A DNA stretch of 64,000 nucleotides from Lachnospiraceae bacterium (GTDB taxonomy: Bacteria > Bacillota > Clostridia > Lachnospirales > Lachnospiraceae): positions 1-64,000 of the forward strand of contig JAAUZW010000033.1 in the NCBI GenBank assembly GCA_014804385.1. Reading direction: 5' to 3'. A program made the position numbers and the translations under genes. Of this stretch, positions 8,034-15,362 are shown in pieces. Positions within the stretch are counted from its first letter, which is position 1, and the number at the start of each line of letters is the position of its first letter. The notes below the pieces were generated by a model that worked only from the letters and a program-made list of their open reading frames with translations, was not told the origin of the DNA and made no database searches.

Positions 8034-9260
8034 TTACTCGTGCCTGAGCGCCTCGATGGGACTCAGCTTCGCCGCTTTTCTGGCCGGATAGATACCGAAA
8101 AAGATACCCACTGCGGAAGAAAAAGCCGCCGCAATGATCACCGTAGGTGCATCTATCTTCGCCGCATAACCCAGAGCACCGCAGACCGCGGCTGCTCCCA
8201 TCACGCCCAGCACAATCCCGATCAGACCGCCGATCAAGGTGATGATACCCGCCTCCGCCAAAAACTGTAAGAGGATCGACTTCGTTCTGGCTCCGAGAGA
8301 TTTTCGGATACCGATCTCCCTCGTCCGCTCCGTCACGGACACCAGCATGATATTCATAACACCGATGCCGCCCACTAAGAGGGAAATCGCCGCCACAAAG
8401 GAGATAAACAGCGTCAGCATACTGATGATCTGGTCAAACTCCGCCGAGTAATCCGCAAAGCTCTCCATCAGGATCTTGTTTTCTCCCCGCACGTTATAGT
8501 GGTTTTCGAGAAGGCTGATGGTATCCGCCGCCACTTGCGTCACATACTCGGAACTCTCCGCAATTACATAGAGATAATCAGAGTCTTCAATCCAAAAACC
8601 GAACCCGGACGCCATGGCTGTCAACGGCATCTCCACCTGCAGATAACCGCTGCCGTTCAAAGCGGAAATGATTCCTGCCGGCGTGTCCTGCCTGATTCCC
8701 ACGATCCGCAGATCCTGACTCACACCCCAGAGATTCAGTTCAAAGGTCATGCCCACCACATCGGTGGTGCCAAATAAAGATCTTGCGCTGTTCTCATTGA
8801 TGACGCAGACCATGGCTGCCGACTCACACTCACTTTGAGAAAAATACCTGCCCCTGACAATGGGCTCGTTTCCGATCGCATACTGCAATGCCGTATTACC
8901 GCCGTTAAGCACCGCCACAAAATCAGCGCCTTTGCGCCCTCTGGCCGTGGCGCCCCAGTAGCTGTACTGTGTAGTAGCGCCCTTCACATGCTCGACCTTT
9001 TCTTTAACCAGCGCAAAATCTTCTTCCGTAAATTTCACATCGTTTCCTTCCACATCGCTGTTGGTGTAAATAGCGATCAGTCCACCGCCCATATTTTCCA
9101 ACTCATCATTGACAGAGCCGCGCACCCCGTTACCGATGGAGATAATCATAATAACTGAGGAAATACCGATGATGATGCCCAGCATGGTGAGAACGGAACG
9201 TCCCTTGTTGCTCTTGATGTTCATTACGGCGATTTTTATGTATTCCCATATCTGTCCCAT
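8034..9260 (-). CDS. MacB-type ABC transporter permease (FtsX/MacB_PCD)
   Basis: This is the membrane subunit of a MacAB-like exporter. One N-terminal helix (after MNIKSNKGRSVLTMLGIIIGISSVIMI, positions about 14-40) is followed by an extracellular MacB_PCD domain of about 220 residues, then three helices in an FtsX domain, with the conserved VMNIMLVSVTERTREIGIRKSLGA loop near residue 310. Length is normal for the stand-alone permease. It is the third gene of an ATPase-adaptor-permease operon, 54 bases after the adaptor gene. Substrate is unknown; family members export peptides, antibiotics or lipids. Confidence 0.9.
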   Translation of the reverse strand: MGQIWEYIKIAVMNIKSNKGRSVLTMLGIIIGISSVIMIISIGNGVRGSVNDELENMGGGLIAIYTNSDVEGNDVKFTEEDFALVKEKVEHVKGATTQYSYWGATARGRKGADFVAVLNGGNTALQYAIGNEPIVRGRYFSQSECESAAMVCVINENSARSLFGTTDVVGMTFELNLWGVSQDLRIVGIRQDTPAGIISALNGSGYLQVEMPLTAMASGFGFWIEDSDYLYVIAESSEYVTQVAADTISLLENHYNVRGENKILMESFADYSAEFDQIISMLTLFISFVAAISLLVGGIGVMNIMLVSVTERTREIGIRKSLGARTKSILLQFLAEAGIITLIGGLIGIVLGVMGAAAVCGALGYAAKIDAPTVIIAAAFSSAVGIFFGIYPARKAAKLSPIEALRHE

Positions 9261-9292
9261 AGCTACCTCTATTCTACGATTTAGTCATACAG

Positions 9293-9316
9293 AGAATGCC
9301 TGTATTTTGGCATTCT
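9293..9316 (-). repeat. AGAATGC-stem hairpin before permease (copy 3 of 3)
   Basis: AGAATGCC pairs with GGCATTCT around an eight-base loop, straddling the adaptor stop codon and about 33 bases before the permease start. Compared with copies at 2753 and 7413, the stem is shifted by one base but keeps AGAATGC. Confidence 0.55.
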
Positions 9317-10925
9317 ATTCCATCAGCATCACCGTTACCGCTGTGCCCTCTTCAAATTCCATGCCGTTCGCCATAATGACATTATCGCCCTCTGAGAGTC
9401 CCTCCTTAACCTCACTGACGCTGTCGGAGGAAATGCCCACGGTGATGCGTCTCTTCTCCACTACACCGTTTTTCTCCACAAACACGAAATCGCCTTCCCT
9501 GTCGCTGTTGATGACTTCAAGCGGAACAGTGACCACGCCCTCAACCTTTGCCATATGGACATAGACCCTTGCTTCCACGCCCAAAAAGATAGCTTCATCC
9601 GGATTATCGATATTGACATCCACACCCACTACCATCGCGCCGCTGTTATTCTGGGTAGCCATACCGTCGATCTTGCTCACCGTGCCCTCGTAGGTCTTTC
9701 CCGCAATGTCAATATCCGCCTTCTGTCCCACAGCGATCTTTTCCAGATCGTACTTGGAAACACTTAACCTCACATATACCTTTTCCGTACTCTCTATCGT
9801 CACCAGCTTTCCATTCTCCACAGGCGGCTGACCCGCCACGGCCTCCATCTCCGTGACCACCCCTGCAAAATCGGCTTTCAGGCCATTCTCCACTTCAGCA
9901 ATGGCGTCCAGGCTCTCCTGATTGGTCAGCTTCTCGAGAGCGGTATCCGCCTCCAGTTTTGCCTTGCCGCCCTCATCAAGCACTCCTGACTCGGAAGTCG
10001 CCTTCTGGGACTTCATCTCGGAACGGTACTCCTTGTAGGAAGCAATCAACTCCTCCACTTCCTTTGCCTGCTGCTGAAGCTCTCTGATTTCCTTATTATA
10101 CTGTACCTCATATCCGTTATATTGCGTTTGAATCTGCAGGTTCAAAAGAATGTCCCTGTCGTTTGCCAGCTTGATCTCCGCATTATCGCGCATCTCCCTT
10201 ATCTCTTCATCGCTTAAATGATTCAATTCTCCTTTTGCGTCCTTCTCCAGTATGTCCGCCAGAGCCTCTTCATCCTGGGCAATGATCTGCTGCCACTCCA
10301 TAACAGAAACATTCAGGTTTGTGCCATTGTAAGACCACCCCGCCGTTTTCTCCTCAATCTTTTTGTTAATCTCCTTCAACAGATTCTCATTGTCCTCAAT
10401 CTGCTGATCCAGCACAGGCAGATTACGGTTTGCCTCGGACAGATCGGCTACATATTCATTATTCTTATGTACGGAGCTCTCATAACCACCCTCGTTGGAA
10501 GCCATCTTATACTCCGCCTCCTGCTTCTTCTCAGACAGGGCTTTTTCGTCAAAGGTAAGGATCACATCCCCTTTTTTCACCGTATCGCCGACACTCACCT
10601 TCACCTCGCCCACCTCTACGGCCACTGGCGAAAAGTACGTCCTCGTCTCATCACTTTTCACCGTGCCGCCGGTGCTTAAAATCTGTTCCACCTCCCCTAC
10701 CGTGGCGGCCACTGCAGTTACCATCGGAGCCGCATTTTTAGCCACAAGAGAATTTCTCACAAAAAAGGCGACAACCAGAACTGCCAGCACACCGGCAATG
10801 ACGCGGCGGCGTACTTTCTTCTTCTTTTCCTTATCCCAGGGTTTTTTCTCTTTTTTCGTCTCAGGCATCATCTCCGTGATATCCGTGTTTTCTGCCTTAT
10901 TCTTCGCTTTCCCAAACATTTTCAT
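9315..10925 (-). CDS. Periplasmic-adaptor-like (HlyD/MacA family) subunit
   Basis: This is the membrane-fusion subunit of the same exporter. A charged N-terminus (KKKVRRRVI) precedes one transmembrane helix (about residues 44-62), then a biotinyl-lipoyl half-domain, a long coiled coil (about residues 135-320, rich in Glu, Lys and Gln), the second lipoyl half, and beta-barrel domains with SKYDLEKIAVGQKADIDI. At 536 residues it is longer than MacA of Proteobacteria because of the coiled coil. Its start overlaps the ATPase gene by 29 bases. In a Gram-positive cell it would sit outside the membrane and contact the permease. Confidence 0.88.
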   Translation of the reverse strand: MKMFGKAKNKAENTDITEMMPETKKEKKPWDKEKKKKVRRRVIAGVLAVLVVAFFVRNSLVAKNAAPMVTAVAATVGEVEQILSTGGTVKSDETRTYFSPVAVEVGEVKVSVGDTVKKGDVILTFDEKALSEKKQEAEYKMASNEGGYESSVHKNNEYVADLSEANRNLPVLDQQIEDNENLLKEINKKIEEKTAGWSYNGTNLNVSVMEWQQIIAQDEEALADILEKDAKGELNHLSDEEIREMRDNAEIKLANDRDILLNLQIQTQYNGYEVQYNKEIRELQQQAKEVEELIASYKEYRSEMKSQKATSESGVLDEGGKAKLEADTALEKLTNQESLDAIAEVENGLKADFAGVVTEMEAVAGQPPVENGKLVTIESTEKVYVRLSVSKYDLEKIAVGQKADIDIAGKTYEGTVSKIDGMATQNNSGAMVVGVDVNIDNPDEAIFLGVEARVYVHMAKVEGVVTVPLEVINSDREGDFVFVEKNGVVEKRRITVGISSDSVSEVKEGLSEGDNVIMANGMEFEEGTAVTVMLME

Positions 10926-11598
10926 AATCCTCCTCTATTTTTCCGTCCATAATTTTGATCACCCGCTTCGCTCTTGCCGCAATCTCATTGTCATGGGTGA
11001 TCAGGATCACCGTCCTGCCCTCCTCGTGGAGTCCCCGCAGAATATCCATGATCTCTCTGGTAGAATTAGAATCCAGATTACCCGTGGGCTCGTCTGCCAG
11101 AATGATGGGCGGCGCCTGGGCAATGGCTCTGGCGATGGCTACTCTCTGCTGCTGTCCGCCGGACATCTCTGACGGCTTATGGGTCTTACGCTGGGCAAGC
11201 CCCACCTTGTCCAGGGCTTTCTCCGAAAGCTCCAGGCGTTCCTTCTTGCCTACGCCTCGATAGATCAGGGGCAGCTCCACATTTTCCACTGCTGTCAGGC
11301 TTGGGATCAGGTTAAAACCCTGAAAGATAAAGCCGATCTCCCGATTGCGGATATCCGACAACTCATCATCCGTCATACTGCCCACATCGTGTCCGTGCAG
11401 GAAATAACTCCCGCTGGTGGGGACATCCAGACAGCCGAGCATATTCATCAGAGTAGATTTCCCGGAACCGGAATGCCCGATGATAGCCACAAACTCTCCC
11501 TCACCAATGGTCAGACTCACATGATCCAGCGCCTTCACCTCGTTTTCTCCGGGATTGTATATCTTGCAGATATCCCGGATTTCCACCAATGCTTCCAT
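10897..11598 (-). CDS. MacB-type ABC transporter ATP-binding protein
   Basis: This is the ATPase of the exporter. Walker A (GHSGSGKST), the Q-loop, the ABC signature (MSGGQQQRVAIARA) and Walker B with the switch His (IILADEPTGNLD, ILITHD) are all intact. Its 233 residues fit the LolD/MacB subfamily, which pairs with FtsX-type permeases, as here. The start MEALVEI is used because GGAGAGGAAAG precedes it; a start ten codons upstream would translate that ribosome site. It is the first gene of the operon, and its upstream region carries phased repeats described separately. Confidence 0.93.
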   Translation of the reverse strand: MEALVEIRDICKIYNPGENEVKALDHVSLTIGEGEFVAIIGHSGSGKSTLMNMLGCLDVPTSGSYFLHGHDVGSMTDDELSDIRNREIGFIFQGFNLIPSLTAVENVELPLIYRGVGKKERLELSEKALDKVGLAQRKTHKPSEMSGGQQQRVAIARAIAQAPPIILADEPTGNLDSNSTREIMDILRGLHEEGRTVILITHDNEIAARAKRVIKIMDGKIEEDYENVWESEE

Positions 11599-11715
11599 AG
11601 ATAATTCTTTCCTCTCCCTTTCTGTCAATTTATCAAATTTATGTATTGTCCTTTTCCTCTGTAAATCTATAACGAAACAGGCCAGGATTTGTCTTCACCT
11701 GTTTTCACTTCTCCC

Positions 11716-11769
11716 ATAATATCGCCCCTTTCTTAAAAGAAACGCAGGAAAATCTTAAGGCAATCTTAA
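11716..11769 (-). promoter_or_regulatory. Candidate promoter with 11-bp-phased TTAAG repeats
   Basis: On the minus strand TTAAGATT occurs twice with an 11-base period (plus-strand CTTAA at 11754 and 11765), and another CTTAA lies 22 bases away at 11732. A possible -10 box TATTAT (plus ATAATA, 11716-11721) follows, with no good -35. Repeats phased at one helical turn next to a weak -35 are typical of OmpR/PhoB-class response-regulator sites. No regulator gene lies in the window. Confidence 0.45.
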
Positions 11770-11825
11770 ATCGCATTCTCCTTCGAGGTTTTACGTTGTG
11801 GCACTTCGATTGTACCATCGAAATA

Positions 11826-11852
11826 TTACAGGAAGCTTACAGAAAGCTTACA
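11826..11852. promoter_or_regulatory. Three TTACA repeats at exact 11-bp spacing
   Basis: TTACA starts at 11826, 11837 and 11848, each unit reading TTACAGnAAGC or close to it. Exact 11-base spacing points to a second response-regulator box in the leader of the export operon. It lies about 60 bases upstream of the TTAAG set on the minus strand. Confidence 0.45.
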
Positions 11853-11878
11853 ATTTCGTTATATTACGCCAACAGTAT

Positions 11879-11908
11879 ATACTGTTTATATATCATTATA
11901 TACAGTAT
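11879..11908. promoter_or_regulatory. AT-rich dyad, candidate operator
   Basis: ATACTGT and ACAGTAT face each other across an A/T-rich centre, forming an imperfect palindrome of about 30 bases. Such dyads are typical of small dimeric repressors, for example GntR-type. It sits upstream of the export operon, in the 590-base gap (11599-12189) that holds no gene. Confidence 0.35.
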
Positions 11909-11947
11909 GCTTTGTTTGTCAATCCAATTTTTCTATTATCTTAATAC

Positions 11948-12121
11948 GCATAAGCAGACTCGAGATACTTCGCATCTCGAGTTCGCGTTGTGGTCTCCGT
12001 TCCACTCCGGTCCGCGCAAAGCAGACGTCCCCTGGACGTCTTGCGCCGTAAGATAACGCCAGAGTCATTCCTGCATGCAAGCATGCGTCCTGCCTCTGTC
12101 ATTATCTTACTCTGCTTATGC
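11948..12121. repeat. Nested palindromic element A
   Basis: Outer arms GCATAAGCAGA (11948-11958) and TCTGCTTATGC (12111-12121) enclose several smaller hairpins: ACTCGAGAT/ATCTCGAGT, GACGTCC/GGACGTC and GTAAGATAA/TTATCTTAC. The last encloses the apical palindrome GCATGCAAGCATGC (12073-12086). The outer arm is shared with elements at 19825 and 30491, and the apical motif with those at 19825 and 27161. Confidence 0.7.
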
Positions 12122-12123
12122 GC

Positions 12124-12160
12124 GCAAAAAAATACTACTTTCACGCGGGAAAGTAGTATT
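12124..12160 (-). terminator. Intrinsic terminator of ribU
   Basis: A perfect 12-base stem (AATACTACTTTC with GAAAGTAGTATT) around a six-base loop, followed on the minus strand by a run of seven T. It lies 30 bases after the ribU stop codon. Confidence 0.85.
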
Positions 12161-12189
12161 TTCGTGGTTTTATTCTATTTTGCCTTCTG

Positions 12190-12972
12190 TCAGGCGTTGC
12201 CTGAGCCCGATATCTCGCCGGCATTTCGTCTCTCCATGACAGGATTCGCATTTTTCAAAATCGGGCTCAATGGCTTGTAAATAAGCATCGTCACCCCGGA
12301 AGCCGCCACACCCTTGATGATGTTCATCGGCGCTACGGCGAATACCACAAAGGAAGTCACGTTGTGGATATTACCGTTGATCTGGGCCCCCGCCGCAATA
12401 ATAGCATCCATCGGCATGCCAAACAGCTTCGAGAATGCAGGCAGCAGATAGACACCGTTAAAGGCTGTACCAAACACCGTCATGATAAGGGTTCCCGCCA
12501 CACATGCCATGATCGCCCGCTTCTTTGTCTTTTTGAACAGATAGAGAATGGACGCAGGAAGGAGCAGACTGCACCCGATCACAAAATTCGCAAGATCGCC
12601 GACGAAGGCAGTGCTGGTTCCCTTGATCACCAGTTTGAGCAGTATCTTACAAAATTCGATCATCACGCCCGCCACAGGACCGAAAGCGAATGCCCCAACC
12701 AGAGCCGGTATCTCGGAGAAATCCAACTGATAAAAGCCCGGCGCCAAAAACGGAACCGGGAAATCCAGCATATGCAGGATCACCGCCAACGCCGAAAAAA
12801 GACCGATCATCGTGATCTTTCTGGTGCTTAATATCCGTTCTGTCACGCCGTTTTTCTTCTGTACCGTCTTCTCCACCCCGTAGGCGATCAGAAACAGCGC
12901 CGCCGCCACACCGACGCATACCAGCACAAAGATCACATTGTCCACAACACTCTGCAATAAACCGTTACCCAT
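12190..12972 (-). CDS. ribU: Riboflavin ECF transporter substrate-binding subunit RibU
   Basis: RibU is the membrane S-component that binds riboflavin and works with a shared ECF energizing module, which is not in this window. Seven or so hydrophobic stretches are visible, starting with an N-terminal helix (FVLVCVGVAAALFLIAYGV) that exceeds the usual six-helix core; the region PFLAPGFYQLDFSEIPALVGAFAFGPVAGVMIE matches the ECF S-component signature of RibU. The 260-residue length is longer than typical (about 190-210), with the extra at the N-terminus. The FMN riboswitch immediately upstream makes the riboflavin assignment strong. An AGGAGG-like site precedes the ATG. Confidence 0.93.
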   Translation of the reverse strand: MGNGLLQSVVDNVIFVLVCVGVAAALFLIAYGVEKTVQKKNGVTERILSTRKITMIGLFSALAVILHMLDFPVPFLAPGFYQLDFSEIPALVGAFAFGPVAGVMIEFCKILLKLVIKGTSTAFVGDLANFVIGCSLLLPASILYLFKKTKKRAIMACVAGTLIMTVFGTAFNGVYLLPAFSKLFGMPMDAIIAAGAQINGNIHNVTSFVVFAVAPMNIIKGVAASGVTMLIYKPLSPILKNANPVMERRNAGEISGSGNA

Positions 12973-13030
12973 TTTCTTTTTCCTCCTTTTTCATACAGGG
13001 GAAAGTTCTTCTGACTCTGCTTAAACGCAA

Positions 13031-13061
13031 AGAAAACCCCGAAACTCTCGTTCCGGGGTTA
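13031..13061 (-). terminator. Riboswitch-controlled terminator in ribU leader
   Basis: On the minus strand AACCCCG pairs with CGGGGTT around a 12-base loop, followed by TTCTTT. It lies between the FMN aptamer and ribU and would be the OFF-state terminator of a transcriptional riboswitch. Confidence 0.75.
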
Positions 13062-13142
13062 CTTTTCACAAAGCAGCTACCTCACTGCATCAGCAGTACA
13101 GGCTCTTGTCCGATAAACATGACAGTCTTGTCACTTTATCTT

Positions 13143-13282
13143 TCTTCTCTCATCCAGACTATACTGTCGGTTTTGGAATTTCACCAAATCAGCCGCCTGT
13201 ATCAGCGTGGGTAAACGCTTCCACAGAAACGGGTCGCGGACTATACCGCCGGTAGGGAATTTCACCCTGCCCCGAAGAACTT
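13143..13282 (-). ncRNA. FMN riboswitch (RFN element)
   Basis: The minus strand carries the conserved RFN blocks in order: CTTCGGGGCAGGGTGAAATT, CCCTACCGGCGGTATAGTCC, a variable hairpin, then GGTGAAATTCC and CAGTATAGTCTGGATGAGAG. These are the hallmark junction sequences of the FMN aptamer. FMN binding is expected to favour the downstream terminator and lower ribU expression. The stretch 13062-13142 between aptamer and terminator probably holds the antiterminator. Confidence 0.95.
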
Positions 13283-13362
13283 TTCTCATATCAAATTATC
13301 AAAGCCATCTTACTACGGTCTCACCGAAATGTCAACCGATCCGGCTGAATTATTCTGCGATA

Positions 13363-14358
13363 TCACATCTCGCTGCACTTGTCAATATGGTGACAAGCGG
13401 AAAAATGTCCTTTTTCTACCTCTTTCCATGCAGGAGTTTCCGCCGCACAGCGCTCATCCGCATAAGGACAGCGGGTTCGGAAGGCACATCCGGAGGGCGG
13501 ATTTAAGGGACTTGGCACATCTTTCTCCGGCACGATACGCTTACTTTCTCTGGCCTGCCGGGGATCCGCGATGGGGATTGCAGAGATCAGGCTCTTCGTG
13601 TAAGGATGCAGGGGACGTTTCACCAGCTCGTAGCTGTCCGTCAGTTCCACCATTCTCCCCAGATACATCACGCCGATGCGATTGGAGATGTGTTTTACCG
13701 CCGACAGGTCGTGAGCAATGAACAGGTAAGTCAGTCCCATCTGCTCCTGCAGATCCTCAAACATATTGATCACCTGTGCCTGGATCGACACATCCAGCGC
13801 CGAGATCGGCTCGTCACAAACGATAAATTCCGGGTGCACCGCCAAGGCTCTGGCGATACCCACACGCTGTCTCTGTCCGCCGGACAATTCGTGGGGATAA
13901 CGGTTTGCATGCTCGGAATTTAAGCCCACCCGCTCCAGCATCTGTATGATCTGGTCGCAGCGATCCCGTTTACTATCCGACAGCTTATGCACGTCGATAG
14001 CCTCACCAATGATATCCTCCACTGTCATACGGGGGTCAAGACTTGCATAAGGATCCTGAAATACAATCTGCATTCGTTTTCTGTAGGGACGCATATCTGC
14101 AAACTGCTTATTCTCCACATCAAAGATCACATCCCCGTCAAAGGTAAATCTACCGCCTGTAGGCTCATACAATCGCAGCATGGCACGTCCCGTGGTGGTC
14201 TTGCCACAGCCTGACTCTCCCACCAGACCGAACGTCTCTCCCTTCTCTATATAGAAAGAAACATCATCCACTGCCCGGATATATTTTTTATTTTTTCCCA
14301 AACCTCCCGCCGGGAAGTACTGGCGCAGATGCTCTACTTCAATCAAATGCTCGCTCAT
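13363..14358 (-). CDS. oppF: Oligopeptide ABC transporter ATP-binding protein OppF-like
   Basis: This is one of two ATPases of an oligopeptide-type importer. Walker A (GESGCGKTT), signature ([14 protein letters not shown]) and Walker B ([11 protein letters not shown]) are intact, and the C-terminal oligopeptide-transporter motif with a Cys cluster ([20 protein letters not shown]) would bind an iron-sulfur or zinc centre, typical of OppD/OppF. At 331 residues it is full length. It overlaps oppD by 20 bases. No opp permease or substrate-binding gene is found in the window. Confidence 0.9.
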   Translation of the reverse strand: MSEHLIEVEHLRQYFPAGGLGKNKKYIRAVDDVSFYIEKGETFGLVGESGCGKTTTGRAMLRLYEPTGGRFTFDGDVIFDVENKQFADMRPYRKRMQIVFQDPYASLDPRMTVEDIIGEAIDVHKLSDSKRDRCDQIIQMLERVGLNSEHANRYPHELSGGQRQRVGIARALAVHPEFIVCDEPISALDVSIQAQVINMFEDLQEQMGLTYLFIAHDLSAVKHISNRIGVMYLGRMVELTDSYELVKRPLHPYTKSLISAIPIADPRQARESKRIVPEKDVPSPLNPPSGCAFRTRCPYADERCAAETPAWKEVEKGHFSACHHIDKCSEM

Positions 14359-15352
14359 GAGGCACCTTTTTCTCCATCTCTTCCTTCTGGTTCAGCCAGC
14401 ACTGTGTGTAATGCTCCCGCTCAAAGGTAGTCACCGGCGGCATTTCCCTCAAACAGATCTGCATAGCTGCATTGCAGCGGGGTGCAAAGGGACAGCCCGC
14501 AGGTGGATTCAGGAGTTCCATCGGTGTTCCCTCTATGGGAATCAGACGCTCATGCTCCTTGGCATCCAATCGAGGAATCGAACGGAGCAATCCCTTCGTA
14601 TACTGGTGCTTCGGACGGTAAAAAATGTCGTCCGTCGTGCCGTACTCCACGATTCTGCCCGCATACATAACTGCAATATGCTCGCACATGCTTGCCACCA
14701 CACCCAGGTCATGGGTAATCATGATGATAGCCATACCCAGCTTATCCTTGAGTTCCATCATCAGCTCCAGAATCTGTGCCTGAATGGTCACGTCAAGACC
14801 CGTGGTAGGCTCGTCTGCAATCAGAAGCTTGGGCTCGCAGGCAAGAGCGATAGCAATCATCACACGCTGGCGCATACCTCCCGAAAGCTCATGAGGATAC
14901 TGCTTCAAACGCCGCTCCGGCTCATTGATGCCCACCAATTCTAAAAGCTCCCTGGCACGTTCTTTGGCCGCCTGCTTCGTCTTATCCGTATGCAGTCTGA
15001 TCACCTCGGTGATCTGAGCACCGATGGTATAGACCGGATTTAGGCCGGTCATGGGATCCTGAAAGATAATGGATATCTCATTGCCGCGGATCTGCCGCAG
15101 CTCCTTCTCCGCCATATTCTCGACCTGATGTCCGTTAAAGTTAAGCTGTCCGCCGATCAGTTTGCCCGGACGGGCCGTCAGCCCCATCAGACTATAAGCC
15201 ATGACGGATTTGCCGGAGCCGCTCTCCCCCACGATCCCGAGGACTTCGCCCTCCTTCAGGTGGATTGACACATCGTTCAGCGCTTTGACCTCCCCTGCGG
15301 GAGTAAAAAAAGAAAGCTTTTCATTTTTGATATCTACAAGATATTCTGCCAT
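14339..15352 (-). CDS. oppD: Oligopeptide ABC transporter ATP-binding protein OppD-like
   Basis: This is the partner ATPase of OppF. Walker A (GESGSGKSV), signature ([14 protein letters not shown]) and Walker B ([12 protein letters not shown]) are present, followed by the C-terminal motif [19 protein letters not shown]. Its 337 residues fit the family. It starts ten bases after the tex stop and probably shares a transcript with it. The matching permeases OppB and OppC and the binding protein are missing here, so the pair may serve permeases encoded elsewhere. Confidence 0.9.
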   Translation of the reverse strand: MAEYLVDIKNEKLSFFTPAGEVKALNDVSIHLKEGEVLGIVGESGSGKSVMAYSLMGLTARPGKLIGGQLNFNGHQVENMAEKELRQIRGNEISIIFQDPMTGLNPVYTIGAQITEVIRLHTDKTKQAAKERARELLELVGINEPERRLKQYPHELSGGMRQRVMIAIALACEPKLLIADEPTTGLDVTIQAQILELMMELKDKLGMAIIMITHDLGVVASMCEHIAVMYAGRIVEYGTTDDIFYRPKHQYTKGLLRSIPRLDAKEHERLIPIEGTPMELLNPPAGCPFAPRCNAAMQICLREMPPVTTFEREHYTQCWLNQKEEMEKKVPHERAFD

Positions 15353-15362
15353 CTCTCCATCT

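Noticed and set aside
11948..12121. CRISPR array or tRNA genes
   Set aside because: The repeats are nested palindromes, not evenly spaced direct repeats, and no tRNA cloverleaf could be seen here or elsewhere in the window.
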